Part shown: positions 46,523-56,414 of the stretch, piece after piece
How positions within the stretch are numbered: position 1 is the first letter of the stretch
How the letters are laid out: each line of letters begins with the position of its first letter
Origin: Gamarada debralockiae
Taxonomy: Eukaryota > Ascomycota > Leotiomycetes > Helotiales > Hyphodiscaceae
Reading direction: 5' to 3'
Length of the DNA: 56,414 bases
NCBI GenBank assembly: GCA_002803225.1
Contig: NXFV01000936.1
Location: 1 to 56,414, forward strand
Notes under the pieces: generated by a model
The model's database searches: none
What the model saw: the letters and a program-made list of their open reading frames with translations, nothing else
Told to the model about the DNA's origin: nothing
Program-made: the position numbers and the translations under genes

Positions 46523-47898
46523 ATGGCTTTCTTCGCACCGCGCCGCGTGGCGGTCCTCCTCCTCGTTGCTGTCGCGTTCGTATACGCTGAAAAGCATGCC
46601 GCGTCAATTGCGTCTATGAGCGTGCTAGAAATCGAGGAGAAGCTCCAGGTAATCCAGAGCTCGGGCTCTCCCGACAGAGCCTGAAACTCACTAACATCTG
46701 CCCTCCAGGAATGTGCCCTTGTCCAAGATCTCAATAACTACAAATTCGCGACCTCCCCTCCAACATCCTCCCTAACCTCCCGCATCTTCGCTTTCCTATT
46801 CCCGGGCTCACCAGCTGTAAACGCTCTCCTGGCAACGCTCTATATTTCTGGGCCTCCGAATTTCCTCCTCGCGCTATGTCCTCCGAACATCGATCCCTCG
46901 TCCCTATCCGTCATGGTCGCCTTTGCGGTTGGCGGATTGCTAGGAGACACCCTGTTCCACCTGCTACCTGAGATCTTCCTCGGAGAGGATAGCCTAGAAC
47001 ATGTTCGCTTCGTGCTTGTTGAGCCAAACAGGAATCTGCTGCTTGGAGTAGCGATAATGATTGGCTTCGTGACGTTCGTGGCTATGGATAAGGGACTGAG
47101 GATCGCGACTGGTGGTGATGGCGGACACGATCATGGACATTCGCATGGGAGTGTGGAGGTGGCTAAGGCGGTGGGGACGACAAGCGCGTTGGAGGGTTCG
47201 CCTGCGAAGAGTACGAGATCTAGGAGCAAGAAGGAGAATGGGAATACGGAGTTGACTGATGTGAAGGAAGAGAAGGAAATCAATGCTAGTGTCAAGCTGG
47301 CTGGGTACCTCAATTTGATGTACGTGTTTTGTCTTTGAAATGGGAGGTCGGGCTAATGATTTATAGTGCGGATTTCACACACAACATCACAGATGGACTC
47401 GCTATGTCTTCTTCGTTCTATGCTTCACCTACGATTGGAGCTACCACCACCGTCGCGGTTTTCTTCCACGAGATCCCACATGAAGTCGGAGATTTTGCAT
47501 TGTTGATCCAGTCTGGCTTTTCCAAAAGAGCAGCCATGGGCGCCCAATTCGTGACCGCTCTTGGAGCTCTGCTAGGAACTGTAATTGGAATCGCAGTGCA
47601 AGAATATGGCGGCAGCTCCTCAAGTGGAACAACAGGTCGATATGAAGGCTTGATGGGCACGAGCTTGGCATGGGGTGACATGTTATTACCTTTCACAGCC
47701 GGTACTTTCTTATATGTTGGAACCGTTGCTGTCATTCCGGAGTTGTTGGAGACTGGGAAGGATCGAGGTGTCGAGTTGAGGAAAACAGCTCAGCAGTTCC
47801 TGGCTATGGCTGCCGGGGCTGGGATTATGCTTTAGTAAGTTCCGTTTCGGTCTCCAAGAGCATTCACTGACGACTTGTTTAGTATTTCTTGGTCATAG
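46523..47898 (+). CDS. YKE4: ZIP-family zinc transporter, YKE4/SLC39A7-like
   Basis: ER or secretory-pathway zinc transporter of the LZT/KE4 branch of ZIP proteins. Exons 46523-46648, 46709-47319, 47367-47834 and 47883-47898 give 406 aa; the last exon is only 16 nt and encodes the end ISWS. A signal peptide is present (RRVAVLLLVAVAFVYA). Family marks are a His-rich loop (GGHDHGHSHG, about residues 178-190) followed by a charged cytosolic loop, the helix-4 zinc motif HNITDGLA (residues 251-258), and the helix-5 motif HEIPHEVGDFALL (from residue 280), whose HEIPHE is diagnostic of the LZT group. Several membrane helices are visible (VAFAVGGLLGDTLFHLLP, LLLGVAIMIGFVTFVA, LLPFTAGTFLYVGTVAVIP). 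Housekeeping role in zinc homeostasis. The symbol rests on family likeness. Confidence 0.93.
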
Positions 47899-48275
47899 AT
47901 GCCGTATATATAGTCGGTAACGGGTAGACGGGGCTAAAAACATAACAGTCCGTGTGTGTGTGTATAAAGGGGCTCCAAATGGAAAAAGAAGGCTCAGTTC
48001 AAGCTTCCCGTATCTGAAACTGTAATTCGGTTGAATGGTCGAAACGGCTTTATAGCCATGAACTAGTTGCGTTTTGTGAGATGTGGGGGGGTTAAAGCGA
48101 GCGAGTCCCGAAAGTAATTGGGAGGGATGAACAAGTAAGCATGTTTCTTTACCTATCATATTTTCTGTTTGGACTGTCTTATACATTGCTGAAAAGCTAA
48201 AACCCGTAATGATGCGTTTTGGTCTAAAACTAAAACGCATTCGCATGTCGTGCTGATAGGAGAAGCAATAACTCT
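47899..48275. other. Intergenic, nothing supported
   Basis: 3' regions of the ZIP gene and of the P450 remnant, which point toward each other. A short GT repeat lies near 47952-47961. Confidence 0.4.
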
Positions 48276-49333
48276 TTACGCGGCAAGGAATCCCAGGTCC
48301 ACGAACTTGATGTCGAAATTCCTTAGCAATTGAGCTAGAAACTTGTGCATTTCAAGCTGCTTTCCCTTAGCCCACCTTCCCAAACTTATCCGAGTGTCTG
48401 GAAGGGAGCACTTACAAGCGCAATGTTCCTCCCAATGCACTGTCATGGCCCGCTTCCTCTAAAAAGCATATTCATTAAGTCCTAGTACTGTGCTTTTTCG
48501 TCGTCCTCAAGCCATCTCTTCGGTCTGAACTCGTTCGCGTTTTCGCCCCATACCCCCATGTCGCGATTCTAGGCAATGAGACTAACTCCAACGTCCATTC
48601 CTTCGGAAATGAAGTTCCCGTCAACCTAAAGACCACCAGCAGGCGTATGACGAAGAAGCTCTGAAGCTGGAAATTGATCGAGGGACAGAGACTGGTAGAT
48701 TCCTGATCACGGCCTGCAGATATGGCATTGATTGTGTATGCATGTAAGAGATACCTTCCTCGAGTCCATTGCTCTCATAGAAGTCGCCAATTTCTCTTTA
48801 AGAGGTGGTAGACATCCGGACGTCGACAAATTTGATACAGGCAAGCATGCATTCCGATAGCTGGTTGTATCTGCTCCAGCTCCACTGTGAAATACTTAGA
48901 TACTTAGTCTTTACCTCCGATCGTCTTACATAAAAATCATACTCTCAATCAAAATCTCAACCCCAGATGCTGAGTTCCCATTCGCATCTTTCATGCATAT
49001 GAAATGAGAGAGCATATCATTCCGCTCCTTTGCCATTCCCTCTTTTCCATCTCCTATGCGTGCTTTCACCTTCTCGAGACTCCATATCTGGGAAACCATC
49101 ATCGGATTAGGAATGCGGAGCATTTTCGATATGAAGTTCAACACTGAGTTGTTAATTAAACGACTCTGACCCAGAATTGGCCCAGAGTGGACATGATAAC
49201 AAAACCCGTCAAAGATCCCCTTGCGCAGGCCCATAACATCAGTTCCAGTCTGCAAATGTCCAAGCTGTTTCCCAAACGCCAACTCCAACCACATCATACA
49301 CGAACGCAACCGTCTATTCCGACGTATCCACAA
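48276..49333 (-). pseudogene. Cytochrome P450, decayed
   Basis: Second P450, unlike the one at 24-25.7 kb in sequence. The 5' part is read at 49333-48926 (LELAFGKQLGHLQTGTDV, then KVKARIGDGKEGMAKERNDM) and covers the region before helix I. The C-terminal part lies at 48600-48276: NRDMGVWGENANEFRPKRWL, the haem loop FRGSGP, stop, QCIGRNIAL (Cys kept), an intron-like gap, then EMHKFLAQLLRNFDIKF and a stop at 48276. In-frame stops interrupt it before the haem loop (TAG) and inside it (TGA, as from CGA). Helix I and ExxR could not be followed in one frame. Not functional as read. Confidence 0.75.
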
Positions 49334-49509
49334 CTTGATCCCTCGCCGCTCGTTCTTTCAGTCTCAACAGCAAATCCAAGCATCCTGAACATAACCCTCC
49401 ATTTTCATCATAGCAGACATCGAGTATGCAGCCCCAAATCGTTTCCGCAGAATCGAATGCAGTTTTGGATCCTGCACCGAGAATACGGCGGGCGCTGCTC
49501 AGGGAGCAT

Positions 49510-50289
49510 CTCTATGTTTTGATACTAGTATGTTTTGTGTGCCGATGCTGTATGTGCATTATCCAAGGTTCTCCTAACGGAGAGGACTGGATTCGACAGT
49601 CGGCTCCTATGGATGAAATGTATCAGAAGGCAAGCTATATCAAATCATTACAGAAGAAATATCAACGTGAAGATATTTCTGACCGATATCTTGCCGGCCT
49701 TTGGGAGAGAAAGCTCCTCGACCACCTTCTGTGGATCTCCAAGACGAAGCCTCCTTCGGCTAGGCCTGCGTCTTACCGGGCCCCAACTTGGCCATCCATC
49801 AACGGGCCCATTGAATATATGGTCTCCGAGAGGAAAGGCGGCCAAGACTGTGCTATTGAGGTGCTCAGTGCATCAATTTCCACCAACCCTTAAATTTTTT
49901 TTGGAACAGTGGAGAAATCGCCATCAAGCTATATGTACGTCAATGGGTTCTCAAAGCTGTACCGAGCATGGATATTCCATCAAAAGACGCCTCAATGCCA
50001 AACCAAAAGCAGTTCCGGAAAGGTATTGGAAGATCCTGGTAGGTAGGATTTGACATCATCGACATTAAATAACGCATGGAGCAAGTGCTGTGGGGATCAA
50101 GTCCGGAGGACTTCTCGTATTTTGGGCAAGGATCGCTTTATCGCTCTTGTTATCATTCCACTGTCAAACGAAGAGGGGAACAACCTGTTTGAAAGAGTGG
50201 AATCGTGTGACAATGGCATGGGGAGGCATGTACTTGGTTTGATGAAGAGAAGGAGAGAATCTGACATGAAAAGGGAACATGAAAATTGA
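49510..50289 (+). pseudogene. HET-domain protein fragment, decayed
   Basis: Fragment of a heterokaryon-incompatibility (HET) protein. Seen are CIIQGSPNGEDWIRQSAPMD with MYQKASYI (the conserved CIxQ...DW..Q...M..VY..A block), then DRYLAGLWERKLLDHLLW with YRAPTWPSINGPIEY (the R-APTWSW block), and near the 3' end RILGKDRFIALVIIP with GNNLFERV (C-terminal GLVLxP...ERVG block). The reading frame changes near 49530, 49890 and 50050, and the N-terminal third is missing. It begins next to the 5' end of the P450 remnant on the other strand. No function expected. Confidence 0.7.
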
Positions 50290-51024
50290 TATGAGAGGTA
50301 CTTGTTATCAATTCCTCATTCAATCTAGCGACTGAACTTGTCTGCCATGCTATTATTGAGTCCCGCTATCGCCAAGTATTATTAATAACACAAATTAAGA
50401 AAATAGTTTTCAATCATTAAGCTAGAATGAGGGATTGAAGTTCGCATCACTCAAGTAATCTGGTGTCTTGCACGCAAACTCGTTCTGTCGGGGTAGACAT
50501 CTAGGTGGTGAAGGTCCGTCACGAGTATTTCATCGTCACTCCACCTATTGCAGTAATAGTTTTCTTTATATCTTTCTTTCAATCAAATCCTCGAGGGCAG
50601 AGAACCGCGACCGAATAGTCGAGTCAGTTGGCTTGGCTGCTTATCGTGGTTGTACTCGTCGTGACGTTCAGGACTCAAGTCTATGACGCACATTGACAGT
50701 AGGACAGACGGAAATTTAATATAGGTTCAAAGCATTCTCACTGCTTCGTTCTTTTACAGCTTCAGCAATTTGAATAATGTTATGACCCCTCTCTATTTAG
50801 AAAAGGCCCACAACTCTAAGTTAACAGATGTAACTGCAGAAGCATATTGTTCTAATCCCAGTACATACCGATACGACCCAAAACCAAATGCACATGGAAA
50901 CATTCAAATCATGTCGAGAAACGGATAACGAAACACTAGTACCTCCATTCCAGAAAAAGCACCTATTCATTCTTTCTAATCGCTCATTGAAACTGACCCA
51001 CTGAAAACCCCGTCCGAAATTATC
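50290..51024. other. Intergenic, nothing supported
   Basis: Contains the 3' region of the bZIP gene. No domain-bearing frame. Confidence 0.4.
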
Positions 51025-52263
51025 TCAGAGGTTGAGCAATTCGAACACCTCTTCACCGCCTTCCTCTGCATCGACAGTCCTTTTCCCACTACCCATATCA
51101 GAGTTGGAGCTGGGGGAAATCCTTGGCCGTTGGTGGTTTTCTGCTGTCCAACCTCGTTGGATGAGGCCGCAAATCTGGATGAGAGTTCGTTCTGCTGACC
51201 AGCGGTGATGAATGGGTTCGTGCGCCATTCTTCCATCCCTTGTTTCCATGCTGGCATTGGAATCACGGTCCATGATGATGCCCGAATCAGGAGAAGGAAT
51301 CAACGTGTTGGATGTGATTGACTGACTTCCAAAACCGTTCAAAGTATTCTGCTGCTGGGCTTGAGGTTGGACATTCAAAGGGGCTGCAGCTTGCGGAGCA
51401 GTGGATCCATTCTGCGCGAAGAACTGCGGATGAAGTTGTGCAGGTTTGACGACTGCGTATGCTTGAGGAGGGCAGCCCATTGGTACGCCGTGGTTCTGAC
51501 AAGGCATCCGGGGTGGAGCATGCCCATATAAAAAAGAGCCTTGAGGATGTTGAAGGCCGGCTCTTTGGGCTGCAAAATACTCCCGAAATTCCGGATGATT
51601 GCATTGTTCATGATAATTGAGCAAACTACGTAGACGAAGTACCTCTTGATTCGACTCCTGGTTCCGGGCCTGCAAGTACGTATTTTCGCGACGATACCGT
51701 ACCACCGTTTGCTCAAGACGCTCTAGGTCGCGTCTTTTCTTCTCCCTGCATCTCTGGGCCGCCTGTGCGTTCTTTTCCCGGAGCTTCCTGCTTGCTTCCT
51801 CTTGCTCTGCCGGCGTGAGTTGTGACCGCTGTTTCTTCGATTGCCGCTTTTTGGTGCAGTTCGTGCTGTGTTCTGACATGATCTCCTCAGGCTCGGTACT
51901 CAAACGAGACCCGGTGTTGCTGCCGTGGTGTGAAAACATGTCGGAACTTTGTTGCGGTTGTTGTCCCATGCATCCCATTTGCGTAGCCCCATTGTAGTCG
52001 CTGAACTGGGTCGAGCCATTGACTCCTAGTCGCACTCCGTCATATGTGTAACCGTTCGCACAACCCGTGGATCCACGGTGCCGAAAGAGAGTGGTGCTCT
52101 CAGTCGAAGTATGGGTGGAAGGAACTATCGTAATTGTTTGATGGCTTATCATAGAGTCGTCGAATGGTTGCCCATTGAGGAGGCCGGGATTCGTATGATC
52201 TTCCTCATCCTCATCCATTTTGCGCTTCACGCCTTGTGGGTTCGAGGGCTTCTCTTGATCCAT
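51025..52263 (-). CDS. bZIP transcription factor
   Basis: Single-exon gene for a 412-aa nuclear DNA-binding protein. The basic region lies at about residues 157-180 (REKNAQAAQRCREKKRRD, with the invariant Asn-x7-Arg) and is preceded by a second basic cluster TKKRQSKKQRS at 137-147, likely nuclear import. The leucine zipper covers about 183-218 (LEQTVVRYRRENTYLQARN and LRLRSLLNYHEQC). The N-terminus is acidic and Ser/Thr-rich; the C-terminus is rich in Gln, Pro and His, as in activation regions. It resembles ATF/CREB-type fungal bZIPs in the zipper, but I do not assign a named orthologue. The ATG at 52263 is the first in frame; another at 52216 would drop 16 residues. Its target genes are unknown. 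Confidence 0.92.
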   Translation of the reverse strand: MDQEKPSNPQGVKRKMDEDEEDHTNPGLLNGQPFDDSMISHQTITIVPSTHTSTESTTLFRHRGSTGCANGYTYDGVRLGVNGSTQFSDYNGATQMGCMGQQPQQSSDMFSHHGSNTGSRLSTEPEEIMSEHSTNCTKKRQSKKQRSQLTPAEQEEASRKLREKNAQAAQRCREKKRRDLERLEQTVVRYRRENTYLQARNQESNQEVLRLRSLLNYHEQCNHPEFREYFAAQRAGLQHPQGSFLYGHAPPRMPCQNHGVPMGCPPQAYAVVKPAQLHPQFFAQNGSTAPQAAAPLNVQPQAQQQNTLNGFGSQSITSNTLIPSPDSGIIMDRDSNASMETRDGRMAHEPIHHRWSAERTLIQICGLIQRGWTAENHQRPRISPSSNSDMGSGKRTVDAEEGGEEVFELLNL

Positions 52264-54306
52264 CTCTGGAGAAGGTGGATGAAAGGTGAGAGAGTTGCTG
52301 GTATCAAATGAGTGATCGCGGAAATTGGTGGAGAGCGTTCAAGAGCTGTTGAACGATGCTGAATACTGAATGTTTGGATACCTGGTAGCGATGAACGAAG
52401 AAAGATAAACTTATGACGAAAGGGGGAAGCCTTGTTAAATAAGCATGATCCCATAACTTTTTAGCTTCTTTCTTTCGGACGGCGTGACCTGTTAGTTGTA
52501 GAGAAGTCGCAACAGGCCCCAAACTTTCTTCGCCAGGCACCAATCACAGCCTCTCGCTTAAGCTCCCTCCCCCTTAAGCCCGTGGAATAGCTTGCGTGAG
52601 CCAACCAAGGCAGTAATTCCTTAATTTGACAGCTCATTTTGATGTCGACTGTACCTGGATTGTTTATTGCGCTACAAAATTGTGCCGATGACGCATCGAT
52701 TTTTGCAGTGTCACGAGGTTTGTGCTCTTGGTCAGTGCCCAAAGAACACCTGTCAAGGTATCCCTCTCCAGAAACTGCTATTTCACTATTGCACGACATA
52801 TAGAAGAAGATGGCTCTGAAGCATCGGATGTATTCTTGTGCATTTTTGACGTGAACTGTTTCTGAAAACTGCTCAGTAAATTCATTGCACTAATCCCTAA
52901 TCTCACATCCAAAAGAATGGAACCAGTACTAGAATAGAACATACAATGAAACACGACACATGCTTCTCCTTCTCCAGATTCTACTTCTAACTCAAAGAGT
53001 CTTCCCTAATGCCCCTAACAAGAAAGTAATTCCACCACAGGTGCTCTTCTGTGCATTCTGGACGAATTTGGACACGGACTGCCACTTTGCGGAGTGATTG
53101 GTTGTCATTTTAATCTGATCTCGTAGCCAACGATTGCCAACTCCCTACAGGGCTGCAAGAGTTTTCAATCATGATGCATAGATTCGCATGTCAAATGATC
53201 ACATCACAACATATCATCCTCTGCCTCAGATAAAATTTCAAGCCTCACTTAAATATTTCATTTACACATTCAAAAGTATTAGACTTATTCGCCTTCAAAG
53301 CCAAGTCTCCACCTCACAAGTCCGTCTAGTTAGACTGAACCACGTTGGACTTAGATTCACAATAAGTGATATTCTTGATATATAAATTCTAAGGCACCAA
53401 ATTTCGGACTGAAATGCGACGTGCAAGAGGTAAATCCAGCTGGATTAGCTATCACTTGAATCAGGAGACATTGCTCGTTGGTGGAGGCGAACGCCGGAAA
53501 GCGAATTCACTGCAACAGGTCCTCTCAATTTTCCCGCTGACCTGGCTACGAAGTTTTGTTGCATGTCGCAAATTCTTAGGTTTAGAGGACCCCTCTCAGT
53601 CTTAGGGAACTTCTCTCAGAGCTAATCCTTTTTCGTTCAGGATTTGTACATCAAAATATTTCCTTAAAGCGAATGATACGCAAGTTATATTTCGCACTCG
53701 TAAAGGGTTGAGGTTTGAAATTAAGTCCAGAATCTGAATGACTGACTGAAATTTTTCTTTCAGAATTTGTTAACTGAGATGCGATCTGCAACCAAATCCT
53801 CGAGAGCTTGCGTGGGTAGTGAATCTCTTGTCTGGAAAGGAAGTCAGTCACATGGCCCCGCATGAGAGCAATCGACAGTTGGAAGCGATTCGGCCTTCGG
53901 CTGACAATAGTTGAGGAAAACAAAAAATGCAAGAGAGTACAACAAATATGTATATTGCTGAGCTTGGTCAGCGGGTAGGTGGTAACCGAATACTGTACTG
54001 CGTCGTGATTGGATCCCTCGCACCCTCGCCAATCACATCTCAACCTCAGCGAAAAGCTCCACCCAATGTCAGCCGCGAAGTTGCCGTGACCCGCAACCTT
54101 AACTCATATCCACAAATTTGGCACAAATATTTCAGATTGAATACCTGGCAAGACGGCTCGGGAGCTCCAATCTTAAGCGAAATACTGACAAATCCGAAAA
54201 GTAGAGAAACGATATAAAGATCCTCCAGGTCTTGTAACTCCTTCCCAAGAGTAGTGCTCTTGTTGCGACTTAAAATCTGTACTTTAGATCTCACTCACTC
54301 AAAATC
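52264..54306. other. Two-kilobase divergent spacer
   Basis: Space between the divergent bZIP and alcohol dehydrogenase-like genes. Short frames on both strands without domains. Probably holds both promoters and long 5' leaders. Confidence 0.4.
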
Positions 54307-55414
54307 ATGACTCCAATCCCAGAATCCCACTCCGTCTACCGTCTCATAGCCCGTACCTCCTACCATGATCTCAAACTCCTCACCGAACCTGTCCCAACCC
54401 CCCTCCCGCACGAAGTGCTCATCAAAATCCGCGGCATAGCCCTCAATTACCGCGACTTCGCCATCTCCAACTCCACCTACCCTTTCAGCACCAAAGAAAA
54501 CCTCGTTCCCTGTTCGGACGGTGCTGGCGAAGTCGTTGCCACCGGAAGTTCTGTATCGGAATTCCAAGTCGGTGATTCGGTAATTGGGAGCTTTGATCTG
54601 AAACATCTTTATGGGCCGAGATTGCATCGGAACCAAAGTCAGGGAGCGACGTACGATGGTGTGCTCAGAGAGTATGTTACGCTGCCGGAGTACTCGGTGA
54701 CGAGAATTCCGAAGGGATCGGAGTTGTCGTATGTGGAGATGGCGTCGTTGGTTTGTGCTGGTGTTACGGCTTGGAATGCGTTGTTTGGGAATGTGCCGAT
54801 GAGGCCGGGACAGACGGTTTTGTTTCAAGGTAAAGGTCTTTGCAATTTGGCATCCTGGGAGATTGAAGCTGATCTATGTGCCAGGAACTGGTGGAGTGTC
54901 GCTTGAGGGTCTTGTGCTGGCGAGAGCAGCTGGCGCGATAACCATCATCACGTCTTCTTCAGATGAGAAGCTTCAGTTCGTTAAGGAGAAGTACGGCGTG
55001 AATCATGTGATTAATTATAAGAAAACTTCGGATTGGGCTAAGGAAGCATTGAAGTTGACAGGCGGACGAGGAGTCGACATTATTTTCGAAAACGGCGGTT
55101 CTGGAACCATCAAGCAAAGCCTCGAGTGCATCGCCAAAGGCGGTATCGTTGCCCTGATTGGATTCTTATCAAGGGCTTCCCAGGAAGATATGCCAGATGT
55201 TGCGGCCTTGGCACTGTCGCAAGGTTGTATTGTCCGTGGAGTCAGTGTGGGTTCGAAGCAGTTGATGGAGGAGCTGGTGAATTTCGTCGTTGCGAAGAAA
55301 CTTCGTATGCCTGTCGATAAACTATTTAGTTTCAGGGAGGAGGAGGTGCTGAAGGCTTTTGAACTCGTGGAAAGGGGTGGCCAGATTGGGAAAGTATGTA
55401 TCAGCTTAGAGTAG
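54307..55414 (+). CDS. Zinc-type alcohol dehydrogenase-like (MDR) oxidoreductase
   Basis: Medium-chain dehydrogenase/reductase, NAD(P)H-dependent, acting on small alcohols, aldehydes or quinones; substrate unknown. Exons 54307-54829 and 54885-55414 with a 55-bp GT-AG intron give 350 aa. Seen are HEVLIKIRGIALNYRDF (the NYRD form replaces the catalytic-zinc Cys of classical ADHs), LVPCSDGAGEVVATGSSV, FQVGDSVIG, LVCAGVTAWNALF, and the nucleotide-binding GTGGVSLEGLVLARAAGA starting at the splice. C-terminal HVINYKKTSDW and GGRGVDIIFENGG match the fungal group like fission yeast SPBC1773.06c. Its stop codon lies 2 bp from that of a converging HET remnant. Confidence 0.93.
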
Positions 55415-55416
55415 CC

Positions 55417-56357
55417 TTATTTGATGACAACTGTCCGTCTCTTATCTTCCAAATCAACCACAGCTTCGCCGTTCATAATTCCCTGGACATAACAATCGCC
55501 AACGAGGGTATAAGTAGGCAAGTCGCGGTCTGACCTGAGTATGAAAGGTAAGTCGCTGCCCAAGAGAGCCTAGACTTCATCTCCGACTTGCGGGTTACCG
55601 AGTCCCCATGTCACCATTTTCCGTAACGAAGAATGATCGTCCTGCTGTTGCTACTAAAACATGACCGTTAAAAGCTCTCAAGTTGGGATTACCGAGTATG
55701 TCATCCCAATTACCAGCCACGACAGTGAACCGCCAAAGCTTGAAAATGGCAATGACATCCGGTCTAGTCCATCGGTTTGGGTTTTCGGGCTCCACGGACG
55801 GGTAAATATTAGCACAGATGGTACGAAAAAACCCTTCGGACCATGTTCCCTTTCTCACAAATGCAGCGAAGCGCTCCTCCCAATGAGAATTGCAGCAATA
55901 AACCCAGGCCATCTTATGCCAACTCTTCAATATCGGCTCAGTTTCGTAGACCTTCTTACTACCAACAACGCCTCTCCTACGGCACAGACACGCCCGCTGT
56001 AGACTCCGTCCAGGGATAATAGGCAGTCATCGCCAATGAAGAAATTTGCCTTCTCGTCGAAGAATGCCCTTATGTGTGTTCGAGACGAATCTCGACTTCT
56101 CATAAATTGCATATTGTTTGGTTGAGCAGCATGCTCCAGTCATAGAGCCACGACGATATGGCAGAGCCTTGGAATCTTTGACCACACAAGATATTAAGCT
56201 TTCCTTCTTTCTGCAAATACCAGGTGGTGATGCTTTGGTGGACTTCTTGCTTGTGGATGAGTTCAAAAGCGGCATAGTCCTCATCAAAGTCGACATCTTT
56301 CTGAATATAACTGCACCCTACCCAGGGCAAATCAGTCGTCTCGTCAACGGTCATTCG
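55417..56357 (-). pseudogene. HET-domain protein, C-terminal part, decayed and cut by contig end
   Basis: C-terminal two thirds of a HET protein whose N-terminal domain would lie beyond the window. Read at 56354-56100 is DLPWVGCSYIQKDVDFDEDY and LNILCGQRFQGSAISSWLYD; at 56090-55940 FDEKANFFIGDDCLLSL with GRVCAVGEALLV; at 55930-55595 the region to GRSFFVTENGDM; and at 55600-55417 the classic HET ending GDEV, stop, ALLGSDLPFILR with YTLVGDCYVQGIMNGEAV. Lesions are frame changes near 56110 and 55935, an extra G near 55607 and a TAG (55570-55572) where Trp or Cys is expected. Not functional as read. It converges on the dehydrogenase gene. Confidence 0.75.

Positions 56358-56359
<2 letters not shown>

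Positions 56360-56414
<55 letters not shown>
56360..56414. other. Run of 55 C at the window end
   Basis: Uninterrupted C from 56360 to the last base. It has no telomere unit (CCCTAA). Such runs at contig ends are usually assembly or two-colour sequencing artefacts, so the sequence joining here should not be trusted. Confidence 0.9.

Noticed and set aside
51287..51716. Two further minus-strand frames inside the bZIP gene
   Set aside because: They overlap the bZIP coding sequence in other frames and show no domain.
56360..56414. Possible telomere at the window end
   Set aside because: Pure C without the CCCTAA unit of fungal telomeres.
1..56414. tRNA and rRNA genes
   Set aside because: I looked for B-box-like GTTCGA/GTTCAA loops with pairing stems and found none I could fold convincingly; a covariance-model scan would settle it.

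Overview
The window is about 56 kb of nuclear DNA from a filamentous ascomycete (Pezizomycotina; Leotiomycetes is possible but I cannot prove the class). The evidence is short GT-AG introns of about 45-80 bp, typical fungal families (TRI12 transporter, SAT4 rhodopsin-like protein, LaeA-like methyltransferase, GH131, HET and NACHT proteins), Kex2-style and secretion signals, and C-to-T-type decay in several genes. The sequence ends in a run of 55 C, which marks a contig end or read artefact.

Layout. 1-3.5 kb: no gene that I can defend. 3.5-6 kb (minus): an intact GH131 glucanase and, upstream, a broken secreted protein with a Ser/Thr linker and a C-terminal CBM1-like cellulose-binding module. 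7.3-8.2 kb: ubiquitin C-terminal hydrolase. 8.6-11.7 kb: decayed NACHT-type NLR. 12.2-13 kb: pyridoxamine 5'-phosphate oxidase, followed by a broken minus-strand gene. 14.1-16.6 kb: secreted CBM52 plus six-hairpin glycosidase-like enzyme. 18.7-20.2 kb: SAT4-type 7-TM protein. 21.2-25.7 kb: TRI12-type MFS transporter tail-to-tail with a cytochrome P450 that carries three single-base frame breaks. 26.1-26.7 kb: small conserved-looking protein. 26.7-29.4 kb: AT-rich gene-poor DNA. 29.4-31.3 kb (minus): sedolisin protease with two compensating single-base breaks. 33.4-36.8 kb: repeat-rich gap holding two different MITEs (TA-flanked Tc1/mariner-like and TAA-flanked Harbinger-like), a minisatellite and a tiny secreted-peptide ORF. 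36.8-37.6 kb: fungal STAND-like N-terminal protein. 37.9-40.7 kb: LaeA-like methyltransferase convergent with an NmrA-like reductase. 42.0-44.8 kb (minus): wreck of a WSC-GH3 beta-xylosidase fusion. 46.5-47.9 kb: ZIP/YKE4 zinc transporter. 48.3-50.3 kb: remains of a P450 and a HET protein. 51.0-52.3 kb (minus): bZIP factor. 54.3-55.4 kb: zinc-type alcohol dehydrogenase-like protein, convergent by 2 bp with a decayed HET gene at the contig end.

The genes do not form one pathway. Three themes stand out: secreted carbohydrate-active and proteolytic enzymes (GH131, CBM1 protein, CBM52 six-hairpin, sedolisin, WSC-GH3); a small accessory-metabolism neighbourhood (SAT4, TRI12, P450, and farther on LaeA-like and NmrA-like); and self/non-self recognition genes (NACHT, HET twice) in various stages of decay. 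Housekeeping islands (UCH, PDX3, ZIP, bZIP) lie between them. Exon models were built by eye from splice sites and reading-frame continuity; every multi-exon model given as intact closes in frame.
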